Of a DNA stretch of 64,000 bases, positions 26,765 through 37,444 are shown piece by piece. The number at the start of each line of letters is the position of its first letter. The stretch's first letter is position 1. The notes beneath the pieces are model-generated. The model was not told the DNA's origin. It worked only from the letters and a program-made list of their open reading frames with translations, and searched no databases. Source of the DNA: Nitrosomonas sp. (GTDB lineage: Bacteria > Pseudomonadota > Gammaproteobacteria > Burkholderiales > Nitrosomonadaceae); NCBI GenBank assembly GCA_016721865.1, contig JADKHF010000014.1:1-64000 (forward strand), in the 5' to 3' direction. A program made the position numbers and the translations under genes.

Positions 26765-27877
26765 ATGAAACAAGTTGGTTTTGTTGGCTGGCGAGGAATG
26801 GTCGGCTCCGTATTAATGCAGAGAATGCGAGAAGAGGAAGATTTCTCGCTGATAGATCCTGTTTTTTTTACAACATCACAAAAAGGTGGTGCAGGTCCTG
26901 AAATTGGCAAGGAAATTCCATCCTTGAAAGATGCCTTTGATGTTAAACAACTCAGTGCAATGGATATCATTATTTCCTGTCAGGGTGGTGATTATACCAA
27001 TCAGGTTGTCAAGCAGTTGCGACAATCCGGATGGCAAGGATATTGGATAGATGCAGCATCTGCGCTACGGATGGAAGATGACGCGGTCATCATACTGGAT
27101 CCGGTCAATATGCCCGTGATCAAACAAGCGCTTCACGATGGTGTCAAAAACTATATTGGAGGTAACTGCACTGTAAGCTTGATGTTAATGGCAGTCGGCG
27201 GGCTCTTTGAAAAAAATATGGTGGAATGGATGAGTGCCATGACTTATCAGGCGGCATCGGGTGCAGGGGCGAAAAACATGCGTGAATTACTGCAACAGAT
27301 GGGTGAAGCGCATAGGGTGGCAAAAGATTTGCTGGATAATCCTGCTTCAAACATACTTGATATAGACCGTGAGGTTGCAGGCACGTTGCGCGATAATAAA
27401 TTTCCAACAGAAAATTTTGGTGTGCCATTGGCAGGTAGCTTGATTCCTTGGATTGATAAAGAGGTGGCCAATGGACAGAGTCGTGAAGAATGGAAAGGTC
27501 AGGCAGAAACCAATAAAATTCTCGGCAGAAGTAACCGGCAAATTCCTGTTGATGGAATCTGCGTGCGTATCGGCGCGATGCGATGCCATAGCCAGGCTTT
27601 GACGATCAAATTAAAACAAGATGTACCATTAGATGAAATAGAAGAAATTATCACTAACTCTAATGATTGGGTGCAGATTGTTCCCAATGAAAGAGAAGCA
27701 ACAACTTCCAAATTAACACCTACGGCAGTAACAGGTTCTTTATCGATACCTGTAGGACGTTTGCGGAAACTGGCGATGGGTGGAGAATATTTATCTGTTT
27801 TTACAGTCGGCGATCAATTGCTCTGGGGTGCTGCCGAGCCGCTACGGAGAATGTTGCGTATACTGATTGAGCATTAA
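26765..27877 (+). CDS. asd: Aspartate-semialdehyde dehydrogenase
   Basis: NADPH-dependent reduction of aspartyl phosphate, giving the precursor of lysine, threonine, methionine and diaminopimelate. 370 residues, gamma/proteobacterial type. VGFVGWRGMVGSVLMQRM binds the nucleotide; GGNCTVSLMLMAVGGLFE contains the catalytic Cys135; IRIGAMRCHSQALTIKL carries the active-site Arg and His. Position between leuB and fimV is typical of betaproteobacteria. Confidence 0.95.
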   Translation: MKQVGFVGWRGMVGSVLMQRMREEEDFSLIDPVFFTTSQKGGAGPEIGKEIPSLKDAFDVKQLSAMDIIISCQGGDYTNQVVKQLRQSGWQGYWIDAASALRMEDDAVIILDPVNMPVIKQALHDGVKNYIGGNCTVSLMLMAVGGLFEKNMVEWMSAMTYQAASGAGAKNMRELLQQMGEAHRVAKDLLDNPASNILDIDREVAGTLRDNKFPTENFGVPLAGSLIPWIDKEVANGQSREEWKGQAETNKILGRSNRQIPVDGICVRIGAMRCHSQALTIKLKQDVPLDEIEEIITNSNDWVQIVPNEREATTSKLTPTAVTGSLSIPVGRLRKLAMGGEYLSVFTVGDQLLWGAAEPLRRMLRILIEH

Positions 27878-28035
27878 GTATGTTCATTGTTTCGTTCTCT
27901 TAAAGATTTTAGCTGATGATCGGTTTGTTTAAAATGAGTTAGCCTGCAATTTGAGGCATAATCGCAGCTTGCGTGATTACGCTACAATGCTAGCCTTTCG
28001 ATATTTATTTTCAAAAAACCAGAGAGGGTACCTCG

Positions 28036-30591
28036 GTGTATAAAACATCTTTTAGAGTAAGCTTGTTTGTAATCATTCTGATGTTACCATGGGCTGTTGT
28101 TCAGGCAGCGGGGCTAGGTAAACTGACACTCAATTCAGCTTTGGGACAACCACTGAATGCTGAAATCGATATCGTTGTCACCAACAGTGATGAAGTGCAA
28201 TCTCTAAAAGCCAGTGTTGCAACGCGGGAGGCATATACCCAAGCTGGTATCCATTATGAGCCTATCCTATCGTCTGTCAAAGCTTCGATAGAATCGAGGA
28301 CCAATGGTAATCCATATATAAAGCTGACTTCGCCGCAAGCTGTTAATGATCCCTTCTTAATGATATTGATGGAGTTGAACTGGGCTTCAGGGCGAATATT
28401 GCGCGAATATACCGTTTTGCTTGACCCAGTTGAAGCGAATATACAGAATCTTGCCGCAGCGAATAGCAATCCTGCCCCGATAATTACTGCAACAAAATTA
28501 GAAGCTGAAAAATCTCCTGGCATAGAAAAAGATTATCGAGCGGCAAGTTCCTCGAAATCGAAGAATGGGTCTTCTGGCCAAACGAAAAATACCTATGGGC
28601 CAGTAAGCCGGGGAGATACCCTATCGTCAATTGCCCGCCAGGTTTTACCAGTTGGAGTCGATCTTAATCAGATGCTTGTGGCACTTTATCGTGCCAATCG
28701 TAGCGCCTTTATTGCCGACAACATGAATTTGCTCAGGACTGGTGTCGTTCTTAAGATACCCGAGAGAAGTGAAATAACAGTTATTGATACATCAACGGCA
28801 AAGGCCGAAATCAAAACGCAGATTGGGGATTGGCGTAATTATCAAGGAAAGTTAGCGACGATAAGCAAAGAATCGCCGGCATCTCACACAATCAGTCAAT
28901 CGGATCAAGGTCAAATAACGGCCAGTATTGATAAAAAGCCATTTCAGTGTCTGAGACCCCTACAGAAGTGTTGAAACTATCGAGTGGCGCACAGTTGCTT
29001 GATAAAGATGGTCAGATTGCTGAGACCACTGTAGTTAGATCGTCTACGGATGATGGAAGAAGATGCTGTTGCACGAAATCTTGCTTTGCAGGAAGCCAAT
29101 CAGCGTGTGGCGATGCTGGAAAAAAGCATAGAAAATTTGAAACAATTGTTGGAATTGAAAGATTCTGTATTAGCTCAGGCACAAATAAACGCGGAGCCTG
29201 TTTCCCCAACCGTTACAAAACCAGAAGTGCGTTCACCTCTGACGGTCGGTTCGTTAACTGAAAACGATCAAAAGCTGGAAATGGATTCCCCGCAACAGAA
29301 AGAAGTTCCAATAGTTCAACCAACCACTGAAGCAATTATTCAGAATACAATAGTTAGTCCACCGCAATTGCCTGAAACTGTGGATCGATCATTAACCGAT
29401 CAAATATTCGACTATATCGAATATATTGGCGCCTCCTTGATTCTATTACTGCTACTCACTTTGCTGCTTTTTAAGCGACGTCGAGATCGATTAAAAGATG
29501 ATGTGGAAGAAGATGATGTGAGGAAAGAAAAGTTTTCTACATCGATGCGATCAAGGATGGCTTCAATGGCTGCTGCACAGACTGCTACGCCTTATGCTGA
29601 TTTGAATCAGTCTGCATTGAAGGAAGTGGAGGATGATTTAAGCTATGAGAACATCAATGCACATTCTGAAACTGAAGAGCAGAATGAAACATTTGATAAA
29701 GAGGACACATCTTTCGGAGAAGATGCTGAATACGTAGAGAAATATGACCAGGATTCAGCATCTGTTCCTGAGTCTCAGGTTGAAAATAAGGTAATACCGG
29801 ATAATTTACATCAGCATGTTGATGCAGATTTAAAAGAACACTTTGAAGAAGATTATAGTCAATTTACTGACCCCTCAAAGAAAAATAGTCTGGCAGATCT
29901 CTCCAATGAAATTGATTTTGATTTGAGCGATGAAACCGATGATGGCAAAAAGAATTTAGCTCTGGATCAATCATTCTCAACAGATAGCTCTGTCGAAGAA
30001 GGTCCTAAATTCCCAGATGATTCCGAGAGTTTAAAAGAAGTCAATGTTTCCGATTATGCATTGGAGATTAATTTTGATGAATTAGAACAGCCTTTAGATA
30101 CCTTAAATTCCAATGATAAGGTCTTGGTAAAGGATAAGGACGGAGTAAATTTTGATCTCACTAATTCAGATATCGATTTGACTGAAGAAGAATCTGCAAT
30201 TGTACTTTCCAGGATAAATGATGATTCAGTTTCTTTTGACAGCAATGCAGAAAAATCCGGATTAATCGATGAGCCTTTGGAATTTGATCAATCTCAGGAG
30301 ATTGCACCGGGCACGACGGAATCAGAGTCATTGTCTAAGCTGCCTGAGCTCGAATTAGCCGATATTGATTTGGATCTTGAAGACTCAAATCCGGTGGACG
30401 AGAAAGTTGAAAAGGCGGATTTAAGTGATACGGGTGAGGAATGGCAGGAAGTTGAAACCAAACTCGATTTGGCAAAAGCTTATCTGGAAATGGACGATAG
30501 CGAAGGTGCCAAAGAAATGCTTGAAGAAGTAATACGCGATGGTGATATAAAACAAAAGAAAGCTGCAAAGAAAATGCTGAAAAGCGTATAG
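28036..30591 (+). pseudogene. fimV: FimV-like pilus/polar-hub protein, two frameshifts
   Basis: Inner-membrane scaffold that links peptidoglycan to polar assembly of type IV pili. GTG start at 28036 with AGAGAGG before it and a signal peptide ending VQAA. The conserved N-terminal domain (LGKLTLNSALGQPLNAEIDI) is followed by a LysM region (GPVSRGDTLSSIARQVLPVG, about residues 190-245). Frame breaks lie near 28945 and 29055; after repair come a coiled coil (LALQEANQRVAMLEKSIENL), a membrane helix (ASLILLLLLTLLLF), a long acidic cytoplasmic region and the C-terminal FimV motif DLAKAYLEMDDSEGAKEMLE. About 850 residues in all. Confidence 0.9.
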
Positions 30592-30655
30592 CGATATTTA
30601 TTGGCTACATAGCAATTTTTGACATTGATCAATTTGGCTTGGCGGTTTTTTCTTT

Positions 30656-31453
30656 GTGCGGATAATCCTTGTCTTAGAATATGACGGTAGCCGGTATTGC
30701 GGATGGCAAAGTCAATCGGAAGGTTGCTCTGTTCAGGATGCGCTTGAGACAGCCCTATCCAAGATAGCAAAAGAAGCAATTCGTGTAATTACCGCTGGAC
30801 GCACGGATGCGGGAGTTCATGCACTTTATCAGGTAGTGCATTTTGATACGCTTGTTAAACGTCCTATCAGTGCATGGATACGTGGGGTGAATGCGTTATT
30901 GCCAGGGGATATAGCGATACTGTGGGCAGCCGAAGCATCAGAAAAATTTCATGCAAGATACAGTGCAATTGAGCGGCGTTACATTTATTTGCTATTAAAT
31001 CATCATGTCAGGCCTGGTATTTGTAATAAGAAAATAGGATGGTACCATCAGCCGCTTGAGTTGGATAAAATGCAAGCTGCGGGTAACATCTTAATCGGTG
31101 AGCATGATTTTTCCTCTTTTCGATCGTCCGAATGCCAGGCAAGATCGCCTATTAGGAAAATTACACAATTGAACATCACCCGCTACGGCAATCTATTAAT
31201 TTTTGATCTGCGCGCCAATGCGTTCCTGCAGCATATGGTAAGAAATATTATCGGTTGCCTTGTATATATTGGTAAAGGAAAGTATTCTGCTGAGTGGGTG
31301 TATGAATTGCTGGAAAGTCGCAATCGGGTATACGCCGCACCGACTTTTTCCCCTGCCGGGCTATATCTGGCAGGTGTGAAATATGATCACGACTGGCACA
31401 TGCCAGAATTAGCTGAAGCGCCAATTATTCCAGGCATATCCATTCGTAAATAA
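30656..31453 (+). CDS. truA: tRNA pseudouridine(38-40) synthase TruA
   Basis: Modifies uridines 38-40 in the tRNA anticodon stem. 265 residues with catalytic Asp51 in TAGRTDAGVHALYQVVHFD and the C-terminal FLQHMVRNIIGCLVYIG motif. The start is a GTG at 30656; no upstream ATG fits. Lies between fimV and trpF, the usual order in this group. Confidence 0.95.
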   Translation: MRIILVLEYDGSRYCGWQSQSEGCSVQDALETALSKIAKEAIRVITAGRTDAGVHALYQVVHFDTLVKRPISAWIRGVNALLPGDIAILWAAEASEKFHARYSAIERRYIYLLLNHHVRPGICNKKIGWYHQPLELDKMQAAGNILIGEHDFSSFRSSECQARSPIRKITQLNITRYGNLLIFDLRANAFLQHMVRNIIGCLVYIGKGKYSAEWVYELLESRNRVYAAPTFSPAGLYLAGVKYDHDWHMPELAEAPIIPGISIRK

Positions 31454-31482
31454 GTACACAAGAAAGATTATTGATTAATATT

Positions 31483-32100
31483 ATGTCAGTGCGCGTAAAA
31501 GTATGTGGAATTACCCGCTGTGAAGATGCAAAAGCGGCGGTTCAATTAGGTGTCGATGCGATTGGTTTTGTTTTCTGGCAGCACAGCGCACGTTATATTG
31601 ACCCGGATTCGGCACATCGGATTGCAGCAAATATACCACCTTTTGTTTGTGCAGTCGGTGTATATGTTGATCCAGACGCCGCTTGGGTTGAAGAAACCAG
31701 TAAAATTGCCAAATTAAATCTGCTCCAATTTCATGGCGACGAAACACCGGAATTTTGTAATCAATTTTCGCAGCCTTATATTAAGGCAATTAGAGTCAAA
31801 CAAGACACAGATTTGCTACAATACGCTGAGAGATTTAATACTGCAAAAGCATTACTGCTGGATACTTATGCTGTAGATATGCTTGGAGGTACGGGACATA
31901 CTTTTGATTGGCAGCTTATCCCAGAATATCTGCCATTGCCGCTTATTCTTTCTGGTGGTTTAAATCCAAATAATGTGGCAATGGCAATAAAACAAACTCA
32001 GCCGTGGGCGGTTGATGTTTCAAGTGGCGTGGAAGCTTCAAAAGGTATTAAAGATGAGAAAAAAATTTTTGCTTTCATGCAAGGAGTTAAACAATTGTGA
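31483..32100 (+). CDS. trpF: Phosphoribosylanthranilate isomerase
   Basis: Third step of tryptophan synthesis from anthranilate. 205-residue TIM barrel with VKVCGITRCEDAKAAVQLG (catalytic Cys), LLQFHGDETPEFC, LLLDTYAVDMLGGTG (catalytic Asp) and LILSGGLNPNNV. ATG 31483 (MSVRVKVCG) is preferred to 31471. Its stop overlaps the trpB start by four bases (GTGA), implying coupled translation. Confidence 0.95.
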   Translation: MSVRVKVCGITRCEDAKAAVQLGVDAIGFVFWQHSARYIDPDSAHRIAANIPPFVCAVGVYVDPDAAWVEETSKIAKLNLLQFHGDETPEFCNQFSQPYIKAIRVKQDTDLLQYAERFNTAKALLLDTYAVDMLGGTGHTFDWQLIPEYLPLPLILSGGLNPNNVAMAIKQTQPWAVDVSSGVEASKGIKDEKKIFAFMQGVKQL

Positions 32101-33296
32101 GTGCTTATGATCTCCCCAGTAAAAGCGGCCATTTTGGACCTTATGGAGGCATATTTGTTGCCGAAACGTTAATTTCGGCACTTGATGATTTACGCAAGCA
32201 GTATGAATTTTATCGTGACGATCCGGATTTTCAGGCAGAGTTTGCCTATGAATTAAAACATTATGTAGGACGTCCCAGTCCAATCTATCACGCGAAAAGA
32301 TGGTCTGAACATTTGGGAGGTGCGCAGATACTTTTGAAACGTGAGGATTTGAATCATACCGGCGCGCATAAAATAAACAACACGATCGGACAAGCATTGC
32401 TAGCCCAGCGTATGGGGAAAAAGCGTGTTATTGCTGAGACGGGTGCTGGCCAGCATGGTGTGGCCAGTGCAACAGTGGCGGCGCGATATGGTATGGAATG
32501 CGTTGTTTATATGGGTTCTGAAGATGTTAAGCGTCAGGCTACCAATGTCTATCGCATGAAGCTCTTGGGTGCAACCGTGGTGCCGGTAGAATCGGGTTCT
32601 CGAACATTAAAAGATGCACTGAATGAGGCGATGCGTGACTGGGTTACCCATGTTGAGAACACTTTTTATATTATTGGCACTGTCGCCGGACCACACCCTT
32701 ATCCGATGATGGTCAGAGATTTTCAGGCGATAATTGGGAAAGAATCCAAGGTGCAGATGCAAGAAGATTTCAATCGGCAACCAGATGCACTCATCGCCTG
32801 TGTCGGCGGGGGGTCAAATGCAATAGGATTATTCTATCCGTACATTGATGATGTTAATGTCCGGCTGATTGGCGTGGAAGCGGCGGGAAAAGGTATTGAT
32901 ACAAACCAGCATGCAGCGACCTTGTCAACGGGTAAACCCGGAGTATTGCATGGAAACCGTACCTATCTTATCCAGGATGAGAACGGTCAGATTATTGAAA
33001 CACATTCTATTTCAGCTGGACTTGATTACCCTGGAGTTGGACCGGAACATGCCTGGCTTAAAGATTGCGGGCGTGCAGAATATGTTGCAATTACAGATGA
33101 CGAAGCGCTAGAAGCATTTCATACACTCTGTCGTTATGAAGGGATTATGCCGGCACTGGAATCAAGCCATGCTCTGGCATATGCTGCCAAATATACGCCT
33201 ACATTGTCGAAAGACAAATTGCTGCTGGTTAATCTGTCCGGCCGGGGTGACAAGGATATGGCAACGGTTGCGCAAATGTCTGGTTTAACGCTCTGA
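32097..33296 (+). CDS. trpB: Tryptophan synthase beta subunit
   Basis: PLP enzyme that condenses indole and serine. 399 residues, GTG start overlapping trpF. The PLP lysine is Lys92 in DLNHTGAHKINNTIGQALLA; CVGGGSNAIGLFYP binds the cofactor phosphate; SSHALAYA and VNLSGRGDKD are near the C-terminus. Works with TrpA from the next gene. Confidence 0.97.
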   Translation: MSAYDLPSKSGHFGPYGGIFVAETLISALDDLRKQYEFYRDDPDFQAEFAYELKHYVGRPSPIYHAKRWSEHLGGAQILLKREDLNHTGAHKINNTIGQALLAQRMGKKRVIAETGAGQHGVASATVAARYGMECVVYMGSEDVKRQATNVYRMKLLGATVVPVESGSRTLKDALNEAMRDWVTHVENTFYIIGTVAGPHPYPMMVRDFQAIIGKESKVQMQEDFNRQPDALIACVGGGSNAIGLFYPYIDDVNVRLIGVEAAGKGIDTNQHAATLSTGKPGVLHGNRTYLIQDENGQIIETHSISAGLDYPGVGPEHAWLKDCGRAEYVAITDDEALEAFHTLCRYEGIMPALESSHALAYAAKYTPTLSKDKLLLVNLSGRGDKDMATVAQMSGLTL

Positions 33297-33422
33297 TGGT
33301 CTGACGATAGGTTTTATATTGGTAATTTTCTGAGAAGAATTGAGAGCGAACTGATGCAGATCAACCTGGATAGTATTAAGAACTTAATAAATTTTTTTAG
33401 TGGGCAGAATGATACGAAGAAA

Positions 33423-34223
33423 ATGAATCGTATCTCTGGAACATTCAGTACACTGAAAACCAAAAATCGGAAAGCTTTAATTCCATTTATAGCTGCAGGT
33501 GACCCCAATCCGGCAATCACAGTTCAATTAATGCATCAGTTAGTTCAATCGGGTGCTGATATCATAGAATTAGGCATACCTTTCTCAGATCCGATGGCTG
33601 ATGGGCCTACGATACAGAGATCTTCAGAGCGTGCTTTAAAACAACATGTAAGCCTTAATAGTGTACTCGATATGGTAGCCGAATTCAGAAAAACGAATAC
33701 GACTACGCCTGTTGTTTTGATGGGTTATGCAAATCCTATTGAAGCAATGGGTTATGAATTATTTGCTGCCAAAGCAAAAGATTGTGGTGTCGATGGTGTT
33801 CTAATCGTTGACTATCCTCCTGAAGAATCGGGTGAATGGGTGCAATGCCTGGATCAGCATGGGATTGATGCAATTTTTTTATTGTCTCCCACAACGCCCC
33901 AGGAACGTATTCAGCAAGTGGCAAAAATGGCAAAAGGCTATATTTATTATGTTTCGTTAAAGGGTGTAACCGGAGCATCACACCTTGATCTCCAAAATGT
34001 GAGCCTCGTGTTGAAACGATTGCGTCAATATATCTCGCTGCCGATTGGTGTTGGATTCGGTATTCGTGATGGAGAAACAGCTAGAGCAGTAGCCGATCTA
34101 GCAGATGCTGTGGTAGTCGGTAGTCGGATTATAGAAGAAATTGAGAAGTCATCTGGTGCGGAGCTGCTAAATAATGTTGGAGATTTGTTAAGCACGTTAC
34201 GCAGAGCCATAGATGAAAATTGA
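33423..34223 (+). CDS. trpA: Tryptophan synthase alpha subunit
   Basis: Cleaves indole-3-glycerol phosphate and channels indole to TrpB. 266 residues with FIAAGDPNPAITVQL, the catalytic Glu in ADIIELGIPFSDPMADGPTI (Glu and following Asp in FSDP), VLIVDYPPEES and YYVSLKGVTGAS. ATG 33423 is chosen because it has GAAGAAA just before it and matches the family N-terminus; an in-frame ATG at 33354 would add 23 residues. Confidence 0.93.
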   Translation: MNRISGTFSTLKTKNRKALIPFIAAGDPNPAITVQLMHQLVQSGADIIELGIPFSDPMADGPTIQRSSERALKQHVSLNSVLDMVAEFRKTNTTTPVVLMGYANPIEAMGYELFAAKAKDCGVDGVLIVDYPPEESGEWVQCLDQHGIDAIFLLSPTTPQERIQQVAKMAKGYIYYVSLKGVTGASHLDLQNVSLVLKRLRQYISLPIGVGFGIRDGETARAVADLADAVVVGSRIIEEIEKSSGAELLNNVGDLLSTLRRAIDEN

Positions 34224-34259
34224 AGCAATACCCTACTTACAGTTTAGGAAACGACACTT

Positions 34260-35129
34260 ATGAGTTGGTTTCAGAATATTATTCCACCAAAAATTAAAAG
34301 AAAAGAAACCGGCGAAAAGAAAATTGTTCCAGAAGGTTTGTGGAGTAAATGTAGTACCTGTGAAGCCGTTTTATATTACACAGATTAGGCTAAGAATCTG
34401 AATGTTTGTCCTAAATGCGATTATCATAATCGTATTTCTGCAAGAAATCGTCTTGATTTGTTGCTTGATCCCGAGGGTCGGAATGAGATTGGTGCTGAGG
34501 TGATTGCCACAGATGCGCTTAAATTCAAAGATAGTAAACGCTATGTAGATCGACTATCACAAGCAAAGGAAAGTACTGATGAAGATGATTCGTTGGTCGT
34601 AATGCAGGGAACCATCAAGTCCATCCCGCTAGTCGTTGCGGTATTTGAATTCGGGTTTATGGGTGGCTCGATGGGTTCTGTTGTCGGTGAGCGTTTTGTA
34701 CGTGGTGTTAAAACTTGTATCAATCAACATTTGCCCTTGGTGTGTTTCAGTGCCAGTGGTGGTGCACGCATGCAGGAGGGCTTGTTTTCACTGATGCAAA
34801 TGGCTAAAACAACCGCTGCCCTGACACGATTAAGCCATAACAAATTACCTTTTATATCAGTCTTGACAGATCCAACCATGGGCGGCGTTTCTGCAAGTTT
34901 CGCCTTTATTGGTGATGTGGTCATTGCCGAACCCGGTGCACTCATCGGGTTTGCTGGCCCACGCGTCATTGAGCAGACGGTTCGTCAAACACTGCCAGAA
35001 GGCTTTCAACGCGCTGAATTTCTATTGCAGCATGGTGCGATTGACATGATTGTGGATCGAAGACAAATGCGCGATAAAATTGTCAATCTTTGTACGCAAC
35101 TAATGCGCATGCCGATACCTGTATCCTAA
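34260..35129 (+). pseudogene. accD: Acetyl-CoA carboxylase carboxyltransferase beta subunit, one in-frame TAG
   Basis: Beta subunit of the carboxyltransferase that makes malonyl-CoA for fatty acids. The ATG at 34260 opens MSWFQNIIPPKIKRK; a four-Cys zinc ribbon follows (CSTC and CPKC). The carboxyltransferase core shows FMGGSMGSVVGERFVRG, FSASGGARMQEGLFSLMQM and LTDPTMGGVSASFAFIGD. Codon 43, between YYTD and AKNLNVCPKC, is TAG (34386-34388) where relatives have a hydrophobic residue such as Leu; a TTG to TAG change would explain it. The frame is otherwise intact to 289 codons. Because accD is essential, a base error is likely; translation from an internal start would lose the zinc ribbon. Confidence 0.9.
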
Positions 35130-35193
35130 TTCAGTGGCAGCTCTGTTACTACCACACACTTCACTTTTTTAGAAAAATAATGATTCGTAGTAT

Positions 35194-36498
35194 ATGAATG
35201 CGCCAAGCCGGGAACCTGATTCACTTGCGGACTGGTTAACCTATCTTGAAGTGCTTCATCCCAAAACCATCGAAATGGGATTGGATCGTGTGAATCAGGT
35301 TAAGCTGGAACTTGGATTGTTGCCAAAAATCCCAATTATATTGGTTGGCGGGACTAATGGGAAAGGTTCTGTGTGTGCGATGCTTGAATCGATTTTGTGT
35401 TGTGCTGGCTATAAAGTAGGTTGCTATACTTCGCCCCATTTACTTCAATATAATGAGCGTATTCGTATCGACAAAAAAGAGATAGGTGATGAAAGACTTT
35501 GCTACGCATTTAAGCAAATAAATGCCGCAAGGAGAAGTTGTCAGACGTCTTTAACTTTTTTTGAATTTGGCACGTTGGCCGCGATGTATTTGTTTATTCA
35601 AGACCATGTTGATGTGGCAATTTTGGAAGTTGGTCTGGGAGGACGTCTTGATGCTGTTAATATGTTTGATGCGGATTGTTCGATTTTAACCAGCATTGAT
35701 TTGGATCATATGGAATACCTTGGGGATACAAGGGAAAAGATAGGATTTGAGAAAGCCGCGATTTTTAGAAAAAACAAACCGGCTGTCTGTGCGGAAATTG
35801 ATTTGCCAGGTTCCGTCAATCTTCAAGTTGAGAATATTGGTGCAAATTTTTTTCATTTTGAAAAAGCATTTGGTTTTTCAAAGAAAAATACGCAATGGGA
35901 TTTCTGGGGACCAAAGGGTTGGCGATATTCTCTGCCTTTGCCAGCTTTGCGCGGTGAGAAACAGCTGCAAAACGCGAGTACTTGTTTGGCTGCACTAGAT
36001 ACGTTAAATGAATTGTTACCTGTCAGTATGAATGACGTACGTCAGGGGTTAACTGAGGCTGCCATACCGGGAAGATTTCAAGTTGTTTTAACCCAACCAA
36101 TGATAATCCTGGATGTGGCACATAATCCAAGTGCTGCTTCTGTTTTGTCTCAAAATTTGGCTGCGACAAAACCGGTTGGATATACCTATGCAGTATTTGC
36201 TATGCTGCAGGATAAAGACATCTATGGAGTTATTCAGAAATTAAAAAATGATATTGATTTCTGGCTGGTACCATCAATTTATAATCCTCGCGCTGCTACT
36301 GCAGATTATTTAATCAATGAGATACATGAAGCGGGTATTTCAAATGATAAAAAGGTCATTCATAAGTTTCCAGATTGTGTGACAGCTTTTGTTTTTGCCT
36401 GTGAACAGGCGACTAAAAATGATAGAATCTGCATATTTGGATCTTTCTATACGGTGGGTGACGTGTTGCGTTATTTAAACACGCTTCAAAGCAAGTAA
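35194..36498 (+). CDS. folC: Folylpolyglutamate synthase / dihydrofolate synthase
   Basis: Adds glutamate to dihydropteroate and to folates. 434 residues. P-loop VGGTNGKGSVCAMLESIL (about 51-68), then YTSPHLLQYNERIRID, EVGLGGRLDAVNMFDADCSI and the C-terminal ligase domain with ILDVAHNPSAASVLSQNL. Follows accD by 64 bases and precedes the SPOR gene by 16, as in other proteobacteria (accD-folC-dedD-cvpA-purF). Confidence 0.95.
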   Translation: MNAPSREPDSLADWLTYLEVLHPKTIEMGLDRVNQVKLELGLLPKIPIILVGGTNGKGSVCAMLESILCCAGYKVGCYTSPHLLQYNERIRIDKKEIGDERLCYAFKQINAARRSCQTSLTFFEFGTLAAMYLFIQDHVDVAILEVGLGGRLDAVNMFDADCSILTSIDLDHMEYLGDTREKIGFEKAAIFRKNKPAVCAEIDLPGSVNLQVENIGANFFHFEKAFGFSKKNTQWDFWGPKGWRYSLPLPALRGEKQLQNASTCLAALDTLNELLPVSMNDVRQGLTEAAIPGRFQVVLTQPMIILDVAHNPSAASVLSQNLAATKPVGYTYAVFAMLQDKDIYGVIQKLKNDIDFWLVPSIYNPRAATADYLINEIHEAGISNDKKVIHKFPDCVTAFVFACEQATKNDRICIFGSFYTVGDVLRYLNTLQSK

Positions 36499-36514
36499 TA
36501 ATTGGATATTTCAA

Positions 36515-37189
36515 ATGACTAAAAATATCAGTGAAGAAGAATTATTACTACGAAAACGTGCGAGAAGACGCTTGGTTGGCGCTATCGTTCTGGTTCTTAT
36601 TTCTGTGGTTGTGTTACCGATTATTTTCGATGAACCAAAATCAGAGAATGAGAAACATGAAATTGCTATTAATTTGCCAGTACCCAGCAAAACCAACAAG
36701 AATGGTTTTGTACCCAAAGCAGAATCAGTCGCCCAAGAATCTACTGATGTAGTAGATGCATCCCCAGAATTACAGAGTAAACCTAATGTTAGTCCGCAGA
36801 ACATTGAGGAAATCATCGAAGTATCAGACGAACAGAAACGCATTCCGATCCCAGGAATTAAACCGAAAATTGATAAACATCCGGTTGAAGTAAAAAGCAC
36901 GAATGTAACAAATATTGCAGCTATAACTGCCGCGCCTGCAACTGCAACTGCAGATACGACGAAGGGATTTGTTGTGCAGTTCGGTGCATTCTCAGATCAA
37001 TTGAAAGCAAGGCAGCAACAAGCAAATTTGGAATCAAATGGATTTAAGGCTTATACTGAAACGCTTAAAATTGATAACAATGAAGTAACTCGTGTACGTA
37101 TAGGTCCTTTTATGACCCGAAGCGCCGCTGAGAATGAATTAAGGAAGTTAAAAAAGATTGGACTGGATGGAGTAGTGGCTCCAAGATGA
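36515..37189 (+). CDS. dedD: SPOR-domain inner-membrane protein (DedD-like)
   Basis: 224 residues. A basic N-terminus (LLRKRARRRLVGA) leads to one membrane helix (about 24-42, IVLVLISVVVLPIIF), then a disordered periplasmic linker rich in Lys, Pro and Ala, and a C-terminal SPOR domain (FVVQFGAFSDQLKARQQQAN ... VTRVRIGPFMTRSAAENELR) that binds denuded peptidoglycan at the division septum. Likely role in cell division, by family. Located between folC and cvpA, the classic dedD position. Confidence 0.9.
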   Translation: MTKNISEEELLLRKRARRRLVGAIVLVLISVVVLPIIFDEPKSENEKHEIAINLPVPSKTNKNGFVPKAESVAQESTDVVDASPELQSKPNVSPQNIEEIIEVSDEQKRIPIPGIKPKIDKHPVEVKSTNVTNIAAITAAPATATADTTKGFVVQFGAFSDQLKARQQQANLESNGFKAYTETLKIDNNEVTRVRIGPFMTRSAAENELRKLKKIGLDGVVAPR

Positions 37190-37444
37190 TTGCGAAGTTT
37201 GGTGAGGATATAAGAGTCTGTCGGATCTGAGCGATCGTAGCCGTATCATGTGGGATAGCGTGAGGGGATTATTACGGTATCGAGGTGTAAACGAGATTAT
37301 GTGGTAGAGAATCGTGGAAATATAAATTTTTATGCCCACTGATATTGTAGATTAGTCTCAAGTCAGGCAGACACTTGTGTATTATATTTCTAGCTAACTC
37401 TAATTTATATTGCTCAATAAGATGAACTGTATCAAATTTAACCG

